Source: Palsa-504 sp963705835 (lineage in GTDB: Bacteria > Actinomycetota > Actinomycetes > Streptosporangiales > Streptosporangiaceae). From it: a stretch of 64,000 nucleotides of DNA. How positions within the stretch are numbered: the first letter of the stretch is position 1; each line of letters begins with the position of its first letter. Under the pieces are notes generated by a model. It was given only the letters and a program-made list of their open reading frames with translations, did no database searches and was not told the origin of the DNA. A program made the translations under genes and the position numbers. Where the stretch lies: positions 1 to 64,000 of the forward strand of contig CAVPLC010000042.1 in NCBI GenBank assembly GCA_963705835.1, written 5' to 3'. Shown here piece after piece: positions 53,856-63,036 of this stretch.

Positions 53856-55580
53856 TTGGGAGCCCGGGGAGCCTGGCGGCGTGGCTACAAGTGGGTCGCG
53901 CTGTCCAACACCACGCTCGGCGTGCTGATGGCGACGATCAACTCCTCGATCATGCTGATCGCGCTGCCGGACATCTTCCGCGGCATCGGCGTCAACCCGC
54001 TGCAGCCGGGCAACACCACCTTGCTGCTGTGGCTGCTGATGGGGTACCTGGTCGTCACCGCGGTGCTGGTGGTCAGCTTCGGGCGGCTGGGCGACATGTT
54101 CGGCCGGGTCCGGATGTACAACCTCGGATTCGCGATCTTCGCCGGGTTCTCTGTGCTGCTGTCGCTGACCTGGATGCACGGCACGGCGGCCGCCTGGTGG
54201 CTGATCGTGATGAGGATCGCGCAGGGCGTCGGCGGGGCGATGCTCATGGCCAACTCCAGCGCGATCCTCACCGACGCGTTCCCGGCCGGCGAGCGCGGCC
54301 TGGCCCTCGGGCTGAACCAGGTGGCCGGCATCGCGGGCTCGTTCATCGGGCTGGTGCTCGGCGGCGTGCTCGGCCCGATCGGCTGGCGCTACGTCTTTCT
54401 CGTCTCGGTCCCGTTCGGGGTCGCGGGCGCGATCTGGTCCTACCTGAAGCTGCGCGAACTCGGCGTCCGGCGGCCGGGCGCGCTGGACTGGTGGGGCAAC
54501 GTGACCTTCGCCGCGGGCCTGATCGCGGTCCTGGCCGGGATCACCTACGGCATCCAGCCCTACGGCAGCCACACCATGGGCTGGACCAGCCCCCTGGTGA
54601 TCGCCCTGATCGGCGGCGGCCTGGCCGTGCTCGCGGTGTTCTGCCTGATCGAGACGCGGGTAGCCGACCCGATGTTCAGGCTCTCGCTGTTCCGGATCCG
54701 GCCGTTCACCGCGGGGAACCTGGCCAGCCTGCTGGCGGGCCTGGGCCGCGGCGGCCTGATGTTCATCCTTATCATCTGGCTGCAGGGCATCTACCTGCCC
54801 ATGCACGGCTACGGGTTCAGTCAGACGCCGCTGTGGGCCGGCATCGCCATGCTCCCGCTGACCGTCGGCTTCCTCATCGCCGGGCCCGCCTCGGGGTGGC
54901 TGTCCGACCGGTATGGCGCCCGCGCGTTCGCCACCGGCGGCATGGTGCTCGCCGCGGCCTCGTTCGGGCTGCTCGAAGCGCTGCCCGTCGACTTCGCGTA
55001 CTGGCAGTTCGCCGGCATCCTGCTGCTCAACGGCATCGGCATGGGCCTGTTCGCCTCGCCCAACCGGGCCGGGATCATGAACAGCCTGCCGCCGGACCGG
55101 CGCGGCGTCGGCGCGGGCATGAGCACGACCTTCCAGAACTCGGCCATGGTCTTGTCCATCGGCATCTTCTTCACGCTGATCATCCTGGGCCTGGCCGCCT
55201 CGCTGCCCGCGACCCTCAGCCACGGCCTGGTCGCCCAGGGCGTGCCCGCCGCCGACGCGGCCCGGCTCGCGGCGCTGCCGCCGGTCTCCATCATGTTCGC
55301 GGCCCTGCTCGGCTACAACCCGGTGGGCACGCTGCTCGGGCCCGTCGTCGGCAAGCTGCCCGCGAGCCACGCCGCCTACCTGACCGGCCACACCTTCTTC
55401 CCGTCGCTGATCGCGGCGCCGTTCTCCCATGGCCTGGACATCGCGTTCGACTTCGCCATCGCGGCCTGCCTGGTCGCGGCCGTGGCCTCGCTGCTGCGCG
55501 GCCGCAGGTACGTGCACGGGGAACACGGCCCGGCCTCCGCCAAGACCGCGGCCAGGCCGCGCAAACTGGTCAGCCGGTAA
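53856..55580 (+). CDS. MFS transporter (DHA2-type, 14-helix)
   Basis: This encodes about 574 residues as read from the TTG at 53856. Motif A is G-R-L-G-D-M-F-G-R, motif C is G-L-N-Q-V-A-G-I-A-G-S; helix 1 is N-T-T-L-G-V-L-M-A-T-I-N-S-S. This resembles drug efflux pumps of the EmrB/QacA branch. The strong ribosome site GGAGG and GTG at 53768 are in another frame and code M-P-S-A-S-P-Q-P before entering a GGGAGCCC repeat, so a frameshift near 53840 probably separates start and body. The palindrome at 53715-53740 should control it. Confidence 0.82.
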   Translation: MGARGAWRRGYKWVALSNTTLGVLMATINSSIMLIALPDIFRGIGVNPLQPGNTTLLLWLLMGYLVVTAVLVVSFGRLGDMFGRVRMYNLGFAIFAGFSVLLSLTWMHGTAAAWWLIVMRIAQGVGGAMLMANSSAILTDAFPAGERGLALGLNQVAGIAGSFIGLVLGGVLGPIGWRYVFLVSVPFGVAGAIWSYLKLRELGVRRPGALDWWGNVTFAAGLIAVLAGITYGIQPYGSHTMGWTSPLVIALIGGGLAVLAVFCLIETRVADPMFRLSLFRIRPFTAGNLASLLAGLGRGGLMFILIIWLQGIYLPMHGYGFSQTPLWAGIAMLPLTVGFLIAGPASGWLSDRYGARAFATGGMVLAAASFGLLEALPVDFAYWQFAGILLLNGIGMGLFASPNRAGIMNSLPPDRRGVGAGMSTTFQNSAMVLSIGIFFTLIILGLAASLPATLSHGLVAQGVPAADAARLAALPPVSIMFAALLGYNPVGTLLGPVVGKLPASHAAYLTGHTFFPSLIAAPFSHGLDIAFDFAIAACLVAAVASLLRGRRYVHGEHGPASAKTAARPRKLVSR

Positions 55581-57048
55581 CCACCTGGAAGGTGGCCAGG
55601 GTCGGGTCGGCCGCGAAGGCGATCCGGCCGCCGTCGGCCATCACCTCGCGCAGGGCCGCCACCGCTTCGGCCGTGATGAGCTCGCCGGGGGCCAGCACCG
55701 GCACCCCGGGCGGGTAGGGCGCGACGAGTTCCGCGCTGACCCGGCCGATCGCCGCGTCGGCGGTGACGGTCTGGTTCGGGGCGAAGAACGCCTCGCGGGG
55801 CGACAGCACCGTCTGCGGCCGCACGGTCCACGCGGCCGCGGCGGCGGGCCGGCGCGGCGCGCCGCGGCGCCGCTCGATCGAGGCGATCAGCACCTCGGTG
55901 AACGCGGCGATCCGGTCCTCGTCGTCGGCGATGGTCGGGATGGGGATGACGGTATCCCGGTCGCCCATCTCCACCGGCATGCCCGCGGCGACCAGGTCGG
56001 CCTCCACCAGGTTGCCGTTCGCCCCGGTGCCGGCCAGCAGGACCACGAGCTTGGCCGGGTCCACCCCCGGACCGTCGAGCACGTCCACGCCCGGCACCTC
56101 GCGCAGCCGCCGCCGGGCCGCGGCGACCCCCCGCAGCAGCCGGGCGCACAGCCGCGTCCCGTCCCTGGCCAGCAGCGCCCGCACGGCGTCGATGCTGGCC
56201 ATGATCGGGCCGGCCGGGCTGGTCGTGTGGGTGGCCTCGAACGCCCGGTTCAGCCGGGCCGCGTCCAGCCGCTCGGTCCGGGCCAGCACCAGCGCACCCT
56301 GGGTGTACGCGGGCAGCGTCTTGTGCGCGCTGGTCACCATCGCGTCGGCCCCCGCGGCGATCGCGTGCGGCGGCAGGTCGGGATGAAAGCCCAGGTAAGC
56401 CGCCCAGGCCGCGTCGACGATGAGCGGCACCCCGGCCTCATGGGCGGCCCGGGCGTGGCCGGCCAGGTCGCCGATGGTGCCCACGTAGGACGGGTCGCCG
56501 AGGATCACGCCGCAGGCCGAGGGATGGGCGGCCAGCGCGTCGCGGACGGTCTGCACCGCGACCGCGGCGGGCAGCCGGGAGCGCGCGTCGATGTCCGGCC
56601 GCACCCAGACCGGCTTCAGGCCCGCCAGCACCAGCCCGAGCAGCAGCGACCGGTGCAGGGTCCGGGTGATGATCACCTCCTGGCCGGGCTGGCCGATGGC
56701 CAGGCAGAGCGCCTGGTTACCGTGGGTGGACCCGGCCACGGAGAACCGGCACCAGTCGGCGCCCCACAGCGCGGCCGCGCGGGCCTCCGCGTCGGCGCGC
56801 AGCTGATCGGCCTGCTTGATCGGGGCGAGCCCGCCGTACAGCGGCGCGTCGTCCGCGACCACGGCGCCCGCCAGGTCCTGGCGCTGCTTGTGCCCGGGCG
56901 TGCTCATCGGCGACAGCTTCCCGGCCCGGGCCAGCTCCATCCAGTTCAGCCAGCCGGCCAGCAGCGGGGCGTCGGAGGCCAGCCCCAGCGGGTCGCGCGG
57001 ATCATCTGAGATTCCAGGGGCCGGGGGGTCAGCAGCGCGTGTTGTCAC
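55570..57048 (-). CDS. Orn/Lys/Arg-type PLP decarboxylase
   Basis: This encodes 492 residues. Fold-type I PLP enzyme: the PLP Lys is in S-A-H-K-T-L-P-A-Y-T-Q-G-A, with S-T-H-G-N-Q-A, D-P-S-Y-V-G-T and D-A-A-W-A-A. M-S-T-P-G-H-K near the start and the C-terminal P-Y-P-P-G-V-P-V-L-A-P-G-E are typical of the short actinobacterial lysine/ornithine/arginine decarboxylases. The amine product is not determined. GTG 57048 is chosen; the frame is open further upstream in a low-quality region. The stop overlaps the MFS stop by 11 bases. Confidence 0.87.
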   Translation of the reverse strand: MTTRAADPPAPGISDDPRDPLGLASDAPLLAGWLNWMELARAGKLSPMSTPGHKQRQDLAGAVVADDAPLYGGLAPIKQADQLRADAEARAAALWGADWCRFSVAGSTHGNQALCLAIGQPGQEVIITRTLHRSLLLGLVLAGLKPVWVRPDIDARSRLPAAVAVQTVRDALAAHPSACGVILGDPSYVGTIGDLAGHARAAHEAGVPLIVDAAWAAYLGFHPDLPPHAIAAGADAMVTSAHKTLPAYTQGALVLARTERLDAARLNRAFEATHTTSPAGPIMASIDAVRALLARDGTRLCARLLRGVAAARRRLREVPGVDVLDGPGVDPAKLVVLLAGTGANGNLVEADLVAAGMPVEMGDRDTVIPIPTIADDEDRIAAFTEVLIASIERRRGAPRRPAAAAAWTVRPQTVLSPREAFFAPNQTVTADAAIGRVSAELVAPYPPGVPVLAPGELITAEAVAALREVMADGGRIAFAADPTLATFQVVTG

Positions 57049-57074
57049 CCGTCTAGTGTCGGTCGTCGGGCGAG

Positions 57075-57410
57075 TCAGGCGTGACGCGGGCTGAAGAAGA
57101 TCACGGCGACGCCCAGCGCGACGATGGCGGCACCCAGCCAGTCCCAGGTGTCCGGCCGGTGCCCGTCGATCCCCCAGCCCCACAGCAGGCTCATGATCAC
57201 GAACACGCCGCCGTAGGCCGCATACACGCGGCCGAAGTCGGGGGTGGCCTGGAACGTCGGGATCACCCCGTAGGCCACCAGGATGACCGCGCCAGCGGCA
57301 CCGACCGGCCAGGATGCTCCCTCGCGCAGCCACCGCCAGATCAGGTAGCCGCCGCCGATCTCGGCCAGCCCGGCTAGGATGAACAGCCCGACACTGCGTA
57401 TGACGTTCAT
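57075..57410 (-). CDS. YnfA family (UPF0060) membrane protein
   Basis: This encodes 111 residues with four membrane helices: L-A-G-L-A-E-I-G-G-G-Y-L-I-W, F-G-R-V-Y-A-A-Y-G-G-V-F and D-W-L-G-A-A-I-V-A-L-G match YnfA/UPF0060, an SMR-like family that may export small molecules. It is 26 bases upstream of the decarboxylase gene on the same strand, so they may be one operon. Confidence 0.88.
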   Translation of the reverse strand: MNVIRSVGLFILAGLAEIGGGYLIWRWLREGASWPVGAAGAVILVAYGVIPTFQATPDFGRVYAAYGGVFVIMSLLWGWGIDGHRPDTWDWLGAAIVALGVAVIFFSPRHA

Positions 57411-57588
57411 GACCTGAACCTAGCGCCGGGTTTCAACGTTCTGACTTAGGAAAAGAAGCTGATAGATACCGCTGCCGGCCCGGTTTCCGATGGATTGGCA
57501 CCCTAGGGAGACCTGTACCAATGCGGACGAAGGCGTCATAATTGACACTTACGTAGTCCCTACGTGGAGGTCGCACCTCTTGGCGAGC

Positions 57589-58227
57589 ATGGCCCACCGC
57601 GTCGCAAAGGGCCTCGTCGGGGGATGCGCGGTTCTCCTCGGGGTCATCGTTACCGGATGCGCGGCACCGCAGTACACGTACGTGGCGAACTCGGGCGCGA
57701 GCACGTACTTCAAGGTGCCCGACGCCTGGCACAAGATCAGCAACTCCGCACTGCAGAAGGAAGTCGGCGGCTCGGGCGGCGCATGGCTGGTCGCGTACGA
57801 GGCGGGCACCAAGCCTGCGGCGAGTGATTACCAGTCCTTCGACACCAGCGAGCCCTTCGTGTTCGCTCAAGTCGGCCAGCTCAACTCCACCGCCAGCAGC
57901 CAGTTGTCCTACGATTCGCTCCGCGACATCATCTTGCCGGTTACCTCCACCGCACGGCAGAACGCGCAGGCGCAGGGGCTCCCGCTCAGCGGGTTCACGC
58001 AGATCCGCGACCAGACCCTCACGCTCAGCCAGGGTGTGCACGGGGTCCGCGAGACCTTCGACTACACCTATGCCGGCATGGCCGACACGTTCGACGTGGT
58101 CGCGCTCACCAACGCCGACGTGACCAAGCTGTACCTCCTCGTGCTTCACTGCACCACCACCTGCTACAGCAATGATCAGACCGCGATCAACGACGTCATG
58201 TCGTCGTTTACCATCAGGAGCCCGTGA
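57589..58227 (+). CDS. Lipoprotein, unknown function
   Basis: This encodes 212 residues. The signal is M-A-H-R-V-A-K-G-L-V-G-G, a hydrophobic core and the lipobox V-T-G-C-A. The mature part (K-V-P-D-A-W-H-K-I, P-F-V-F-A-Q-V-G, E-T-F-D-Y-T-Y) resembles membrane-anchored lipoproteins with a beta-rich body but I recognise no named family. ATG 57589 is best by the lipobox, though the ribosome site is weak. Its TGA overlaps the FtsH-like start (GTGATG), so it is coupled with the protease. Confidence 0.7.
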   Translation: MAHRVAKGLVGGCAVLLGVIVTGCAAPQYTYVANSGASTYFKVPDAWHKISNSALQKEVGGSGGAWLVAYEAGTKPAASDYQSFDTSEPFVFAQVGQLNSTASSQLSYDSLRDIILPVTSTARQNAQAQGLPLSGFTQIRDQTLTLSQGVHGVRETFDYTYAGMADTFDVVALTNADVTKLYLLVLHCTTTCYSNDQTAINDVMSSFTIRSP

Positions 58228-60677
58228 TGCGAATGGCTCGAGCCGCCCAAGGACTGACGCCCGGAGGGCGTCCCAAGGACGAGGACCGGCTGACCAGAAA
58301 GCCGCTGGGCGTCTGGGACCGGATCAAGTTCCTGATCCTGCTCGGCCTGGTGTGGATCATCCTGGTCTGGTCGGTGATGGCGAACGACCCCCTCGTCGGG
58401 TTCTCGGACGCGGTACGGATCGAGGTCCGGTCCGGCGCGTGGGTGTTCGTGCTGATCGGCCTGGAGGTGCTCCGGCAGGTTCACTTCCTGATCAGCGAGC
58501 ACTCGCGGGCCTACCACCGGTTCTGGACCTACGGGGTGTTCGGCGGCTTCGAGCGGCTGACCCACCGCCGTCTATCGGACTGGACCAGGTTCCGCCTGTC
58601 TCGGCTGGTGAAGTGGGTGTTCTGGATCGCCGTGATCGCGGTGGTCACCGGGAAGATCATCCACACCACGCCGATCCTGGCCCTGCTCCGCGGGCCCCAG
58701 CTGATCTGGCACGTGCTGCCGTTCGTGCTGCAGATCGCGTTCACGCTCTTGTTCGTGGTGCTCCAGTTCGTCGCCCTCTTCTACTTCCTGTCCCGCGGCG
58801 GCGTGGACGTGTACTACCCGGACGACATCAAGACCAGGTTCTCCGACGTCTGGGGTCAGGACCACGTGCTCGAGCGGGTCAAGGAGAACATCATCTTCCT
58901 GGAGAACCCCGAGATCGTCGAGGAAAAGGGCGGCTACGTGCCCGGCGGCCTGCTGCTGTGGGGCCCGCCGGGAACCGGCAAGACGCTGATGGCCGAGGCG
59001 GTCGCGGGCGAGACCGGCAAGCCGTACGTGTTCGTCGATCCCGGCGCCTTCATCAACATGTTCATGGGCGTCGGCATCCTCAAGGTGAAGTCGCTGTTCC
59101 GCAAGCTGCGCCGGCTCGCGCTGCGCTACGGCGGGGTGATCGTCTTCTTCGACGAGGCCGACTCGCTCGGCAACCGCGGCCAGCTGGCCCAGGGCGGTGT
59201 CGGCGGCGGGCTGGGCCGCGCCACCCCCGCGCCGTTCGCGCACGCGGGCTGCCACGGGTTCTCCTACCTGTCGACCGACACCCAGTGGCGGCTGGTGCGG
59301 GAGGCCATGGCGTCGGATGTTCCCGATGAGACGGACACCCGCCGCAACAAGCAGATCATGGGCATGGGCATGGGCGGCGGAGGCGGCGGCATGGGGACGC
59401 TGCAGGCGCTGCTCACCGAGCTGTCCGGGCTGAAGAAGCCGCGCGGCCTGGTCAACCGGGTCGTGCGGCGGATCTTCGGGATGCGGCCGAAGCCGCCGCC
59501 CAAGTACCGGATCCTGGTCATGATGGCCACCAACATGCCGTCGGCGCTGGACGAGGCGCTGCTGCGCCCGGGCCGCATCGACCGCATCTACAAGGTCGGC
59601 TACCCGTCGAAGGCGGGCCGCATCCGCACCTACGAGGGGTACTTCGCCAAGGTCAGGCACGAGCTCACCGCCGAGAACCTCGACAAGCTGGCCACGATCA
59701 CCCCCTACGCCACCGGCGCCACCATCAAGGACCTGGTCAACGAGTCGCTCATCACCGCGATCAGGAACGGCCGCGACGTCATCACCTGGCCGGACGTGAT
59801 CAAGGCCAAGCAGCTCAAGGAACTCGGCCCGCCGGAGGACGTGGAGTACATCGAGCGCGAGCGGCACGCGGTCGCGGTGCACGAGGCCTGCCACGCGCTG
59901 GTCGCCTTCCGCATGCGCCAGCACATGGAGATCGACATCGCGACGATCGAGAAGGGCGGCGACTACCTGGGGATGGTGGCGAGCATCCCGCCGGAGGACC
60001 AGTTCACCAGGTGGCGCAGCGAGTACGAGACCGACATCCAGGTGTCGCTGGCCTCGCTGGCCGGGGAGCGGATGTTCTTCGACCAGGACAGCTCCTCCGG
60101 CGTATCCGGGGACCTGGAGTCCGCCACCACGGTCGCCTCCTACATGGAGGGCTTCTGGGGCATGGGCACCACGGTGTCGTCGTACTCCACGGCCAAGCGG
60201 CTCGAGGTCGGCTCTCCCGGCGGCGGCGCGGGCGGCAGGCTGAAGAAGGGCCAGGACCCCGAGAGCCAGGCCCGGCAGGCGCTCGCGGACCGGATCGAGC
60301 ACAACCTGAAGGACCTGCTCGACCGGACCGAGGAGATCATCAGGGAGAACCGGAACGACGTGCTCTCCCTGGCGCACGCCCTGGAAGCGCACAAGACGCT
60401 GAGCGGCGAGGACGTCGTGGCCGTCCTCGAGCACAGCCGCGGCCCGCTGGTGGACGGCACGCCGTACGCCGACCCGGCGTTCCTGGCTCAGCTCAACGAG
60501 TACCACCTGAGCGCAGCCCAGGCGCACCGCGCCCACAGCACGGAGCAGCTGAGCCTGCCGGTGCCGACGACCACGGTCCAGCCCTGGACAGTGCCGGTGG
60601 CCGTGGCCGAGCCCGACGGGCACGGGCTCAACGGTCAGGGCAGCAGCACCGCCCTGACCAACCCCGATGAGTCCTGA
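58227..60677 (+). CDS. FtsH-like AAA+ zinc protease
   Basis: This encodes 816 residues. Two membrane segments in the N-terminal 190 residues precede an AAA domain with Walker A G-P-P-G-T-G-K-T, Walker B V-F-F-D-E-A-D, and the second region of homology A-T-N-M-P-S-A-L-D-E-A-L-L-R-P-G-R-I-D-R. Between Walker B and that region there is a long insertion with a Gly/Met-rich run (G-M-G-M-G-G-G-G-G-G-M-G). The peptidase has H-E-A-C-H (552-556). It is longer and more divergent than housekeeping FtsH, so it is probably a second FtsH-like protease. ATG 58227 has AGGAG upstream and follows the lipoprotein by overlap. Confidence 0.85.
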   Translation: MRMARAAQGLTPGGRPKDEDRLTRKPLGVWDRIKFLILLGLVWIILVWSVMANDPLVGFSDAVRIEVRSGAWVFVLIGLEVLRQVHFLISEHSRAYHRFWTYGVFGGFERLTHRRLSDWTRFRLSRLVKWVFWIAVIAVVTGKIIHTTPILALLRGPQLIWHVLPFVLQIAFTLLFVVLQFVALFYFLSRGGVDVYYPDDIKTRFSDVWGQDHVLERVKENIIFLENPEIVEEKGGYVPGGLLLWGPPGTGKTLMAEAVAGETGKPYVFVDPGAFINMFMGVGILKVKSLFRKLRRLALRYGGVIVFFDEADSLGNRGQLAQGGVGGGLGRATPAPFAHAGCHGFSYLSTDTQWRLVREAMASDVPDETDTRRNKQIMGMGMGGGGGGMGTLQALLTELSGLKKPRGLVNRVVRRIFGMRPKPPPKYRILVMMATNMPSALDEALLRPGRIDRIYKVGYPSKAGRIRTYEGYFAKVRHELTAENLDKLATITPYATGATIKDLVNESLITAIRNGRDVITWPDVIKAKQLKELGPPEDVEYIERERHAVAVHEACHALVAFRMRQHMEIDIATIEKGGDYLGMVASIPPEDQFTRWRSEYETDIQVSLASLAGERMFFDQDSSSGVSGDLESATTVASYMEGFWGMGTTVSSYSTAKRLEVGSPGGGAGGRLKKGQDPESQARQALADRIEHNLKDLLDRTEEIIRENRNDVLSLAHALEAHKTLSGEDVVAVLEHSRGPLVDGTPYADPAFLAQLNEYHLSAAQAHRAHSTEQLSLPVPTTTVQPWTVPVAVAEPDGHGLNGQGSSTALTNPDES

Positions 60678-60703
60678 GCGCGCCTGACGGGGGGCGCCCG
60701 GCG

Positions 60704-61231
60704 ATGCGCCCGCGCCTGCGCGTGCGCCGGGCCGTCAACCTGGCCAACGGCTCCACGCTGGCCGGCCTCGGCGTCGCCGCCATCGGCGGCGCCGCGATCG
60801 CCCGCAGCGTGGATGGCCTGTTCACCGGCACCGGATACCGGCTGCCCGTGCCGCCCGCGCCCGCGTTCTGCCTGGGCAACGTGATCGTGACCAGGGAGGA
60901 CGTCATCGACCCCGGTACGGCGGTGTTCCGTCATGAGGCGCGGCACGCCACGCAGTTCGCCTGGTGCGGCGGGGTGGCGATGATCCCGCTGTACCTTGCG
61001 GCGGCGGGCGTGTCGTGGCTGCTCACCGGCGACTTCGGGGCCAGGAACGTGTTCGAGCGGCAGGCCGGCCTGGCCGACGGCGGCTACACCGACAAGCCGC
61101 TGAGGCCGGCCATCCGGCGGGCCCGCGCGCGGGTCAGCGGGCCCAGGCGGCCAGCAGGTGCTCATGGGCGGCCGGGTCCCGGAAGGGCCGCAGCCGCACG
61201 TGACGGATCGACCGCCAGCCCTTCCCGGTGA
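60704..61231 (+). CDS. Conserved hypothetical protein with HEARH motif
   Basis: This encodes 175 residues. A hydrophobic stretch (about 20-40), the motif R-H-E-A-R-H-A-T-Q-F and a second hydrophobic segment (about 85-110) suggest a membrane-linked protein. H-E-x-x-H resembles a zinc peptidase site but the rest of a peptidase is not visible. The last 98 bases overlap the convergent cyclotransferase gene, and the C-terminus there is Arg/Gly/Ala-rich, so the true end may be lost. ATG 60704 has GGCG upstream only. It lies 26 bases after the protease stop. Confidence 0.6.
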   Translation: MRPRLRVRRAVNLANGSTLAGLGVAAIGGAAIARSVDGLFTGTGYRLPVPPAPAFCLGNVIVTREDVIDPGTAVFRHEARHATQFAWCGGVAMIPLYLAAAGVSWLLTGDFGARNVFERQAGLADGGYTDKPLRPAIRRARARVSGPRRPAGAHGRPGPGRAAAARDGSTASPSR

Positions 61232-61805
61232 GCAGGAACTCCCGGTCGGCCGGAAGCTCGGCGATCCCGTTCATGATGGCCTGCGGGTCCCCCAGGTGGC
61301 GCTCCCGGGCCCGGCGCGCGTCGACGATGTCGGTGACCTCGCCGCTGTCCGGGTCGATCCCGGCCAGGTAGTGCGTGCCCGCCACGTTGGCCCAGATGAG
61401 GCCGGCGGACCAGGCCAGGTCGTTCAGGCCCTGGACCCGGCGGCCCTCGCTGCGGACGTGCAGCACGTCCTGCGGGCTGAGCGAGAGCGCGTCGCGGCGG
61501 ACCAGCTCGCTGCTGCCGTCGCTGGTCACGAGGTACCCGTCGGCGGCGCACATGCCCCAGCCCTCGCGGTTGAAGGGCACCCGGTCGACCGGCTCCAGCG
61601 TGCCGGCGTCCCAGGCCAGCGCGACCCGGTCCTGCCAGGTGAGCTGCCAGATGACGTCGCCGGCCCGGCAGATGCCCTCGGCGAAGAACTCCGGCGGCAG
61701 CGCCGCCCGCTGCTCGACCTGCTCGGCGCCAAGCTGGTACCGGCACAGCGCCGAGGATCCGTACCCCCCGGTCGATTCCCACACGGTCGTGCCGTCCGCG
61801 ATCAC
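61134..61805 (-). CDS. Glutaminyl-peptide cyclotransferase family protein
   Basis: This encodes about 223 residues of the five-bladed-propeller glutamine cyclotransferase family: V-W-E-S-T-G-G-Y-G-S-S, R-E-G-W-G-M, V-Q-G-L-N-D-L and N-G-I-A are the propeller landmarks. The enzyme would form pyroglutamate from N-terminal Gln. The GTG start at 61805 cuts the first blade; the frame is open upstream with W-R-V-E-V-I-R-R-Y-A and R-G-F-T-Q-G, then into a Cys-rich stretch, without a normal start. The true start is therefore uncertain. There is no signal peptide in what is seen. Confidence 0.78.
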   Translation of the reverse strand: MIADGTTVWESTGGYGSSALCRYQLGAEQVEQRAALPPEFFAEGICRAGDVIWQLTWQDRVALAWDAGTLEPVDRVPFNREGWGMCAADGYLVTSDGSSELVRRDALSLSPQDVLHVRSEGRRVQGLNDLAWSAGLIWANVAGTHYLAGIDPDSGEVTDIVDARRARERHLGDPQAIMNGIAELPADREFLLTGKGWRSIRHVRLRPFRDPAAHEHLLAAWAR

Positions 61806-62175
61806 CCCCTGGGTGAACCCCCGCCCGGGATGCGCGTAGCGCCGGATGACCTCGACCCGCCAGGTTCTCAGCTGCCACGCTCCCGTCGTGCGGTCCGCCA
61901 GTCGCCGTCCGCGCCGACAGCGCGGACAGAAAAAGTTGTAGCAGCCGTAGCCGACGTTGCGCAGGTGTACCAGCTCAACCCCGGGCCAGGAGTTCCGCGA
62001 TGACGCCCTGTGCCTGGTAGCCCGTTCCGGCTCACTAGCGCCCCAGTGGCAACACGTGTCACAGTTTCGTATGACGCATCACAGTGCGTGATATGCACCA
62101 GAGTCGGCCGTAGGCGGGGCTTGGCACCGCGCGGGTAGCGGGCGTGGGCAGAATGGATGGGCCATACTGGGCCGG

Positions 62176-63036
62176 ATGCGACCAGACGACGAGCGCGAGC
62201 GATTGCGGGAGACGTTCGACCAGGCGGCCGAGATCTACGACCGGGTGCGCCCCGACTACCCGGAAACGCTGTTCGATGACCTCGTTGAGCTGGCCGGGCT
62301 GGTGCCAGGGGACCGGCTGCTCGAGGTGGGCTGCGCGACAGGCAAGGCCACCCTGCCGCTGGCCCGGCGGGGCTTCCCGATCACCTGCGTGGAACTGGGC
62401 CCGGAGCTGGCCACGGCGGCGCGGCTGAACCTAACCGGGTTCCCGGTGCAGGTGGTGCACGGGCGATTCGAGGACTGGGCGCCGGACCGGCCGGTGCGCC
62501 TGGTGTTCGCGGCCACGGCCTGGTACTGGATCGACCCCGCCGTGCGCTACGAGCGGGCCTGGCAGGCCCTGCAGCCCGGCGGTCACCTAGCCGTCTGGGA
62601 ACAGGCGCACGTATTCCCCGAAGGGGGCGATCCGTTCTTCCGCGAGATCCAGGACGTCTACGACGAGATCGGCGAGGGGCATCCGCCCGGTGCGGTCTGG
62701 CCGCGGCCGGGGGAACTCGCCGACGACCGGGCCGGGATCGAGGCGAGCGGCTTGTTCGAGGTGATCGCGGTTCGCCAGTACGACTGGGAGCGCGTCTACG
62801 ATGCCGAGGAGTACATCGGGCTGCTCAGCACGTTCTCCGGGCACCTGAGCATGGCGGACTGGCAGCGGGACCGCCTGTTCGGCGAGATCCGGCGTCGCGT
62901 GGGCCAGCGTGCCGACCGGTCGGTACGGCGGCATTGGGGGACGGCGCTGCACGTCGCGCGGCGGCGCGAGGAGCGATTGGCTGGCCGGCGAGGGGCGCGG
63001 CTAAGCGCCGGTCAGGCGGACCGCCGGATCTGGTAG
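62176..63036 (+). CDS. Class I SAM-dependent methyltransferase
   Basis: This encodes 286 residues. The SAM-binding motif is L-L-E-V-G-C-A-T-G-K-A-T, followed by V-E-L-G-P-E-L (acidic ribose contact) and F-A-A-T-A-W-Y-W-I-D-P. It belongs to the Methyltransf_11/25 type. The substrate is not indicated. The C-terminal 25 bases overlap rho on the other strand. A GGGTAG at about 62134 precedes it but no -35 box matches sigma-B. Confidence 0.85.
   Translation: MRPDDERERLRETFDQAAEIYDRVRPDYPETLFDDLVELAGLVPGDRLLEVGCATGKATLPLARRGFPITCVELGPELATAARLNLTGFPVQVVHGRFEDWAPDRPVRLVFAATAWYWIDPAVRYERAWQALQPGGHLAVWEQAHVFPEGGDPFFREIQDVYDEIGEGHPPGAVWPRPGELADDRAGIEASGLFEVIAVRQYDWERVYDAEEYIGLLSTFSGHLSMADWQRDRLFGEIRRRVGQRADRSVRRHWGTALHVARRREERLAGRRGARLSAGQADRRIW

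Noticed and set aside
53739..55526. 595-codon minus-strand frame opposite the MFS gene
   Set aside because: Gln/Arg/His-rich shadow text without domain structure; the plus strand encodes a clear MFS protein.
58572..60623. 683-codon minus-strand frame opposite the FtsH-like gene
   Set aside because: Antisense shadow; the plus-strand product has all AAA+ and HExxH motifs.
62040..62110. Inverted-repeat operator upstream of the methyltransferase
   Set aside because: ATCAC...GTGAT is only a 5-bp match and the extended arms do not pair.
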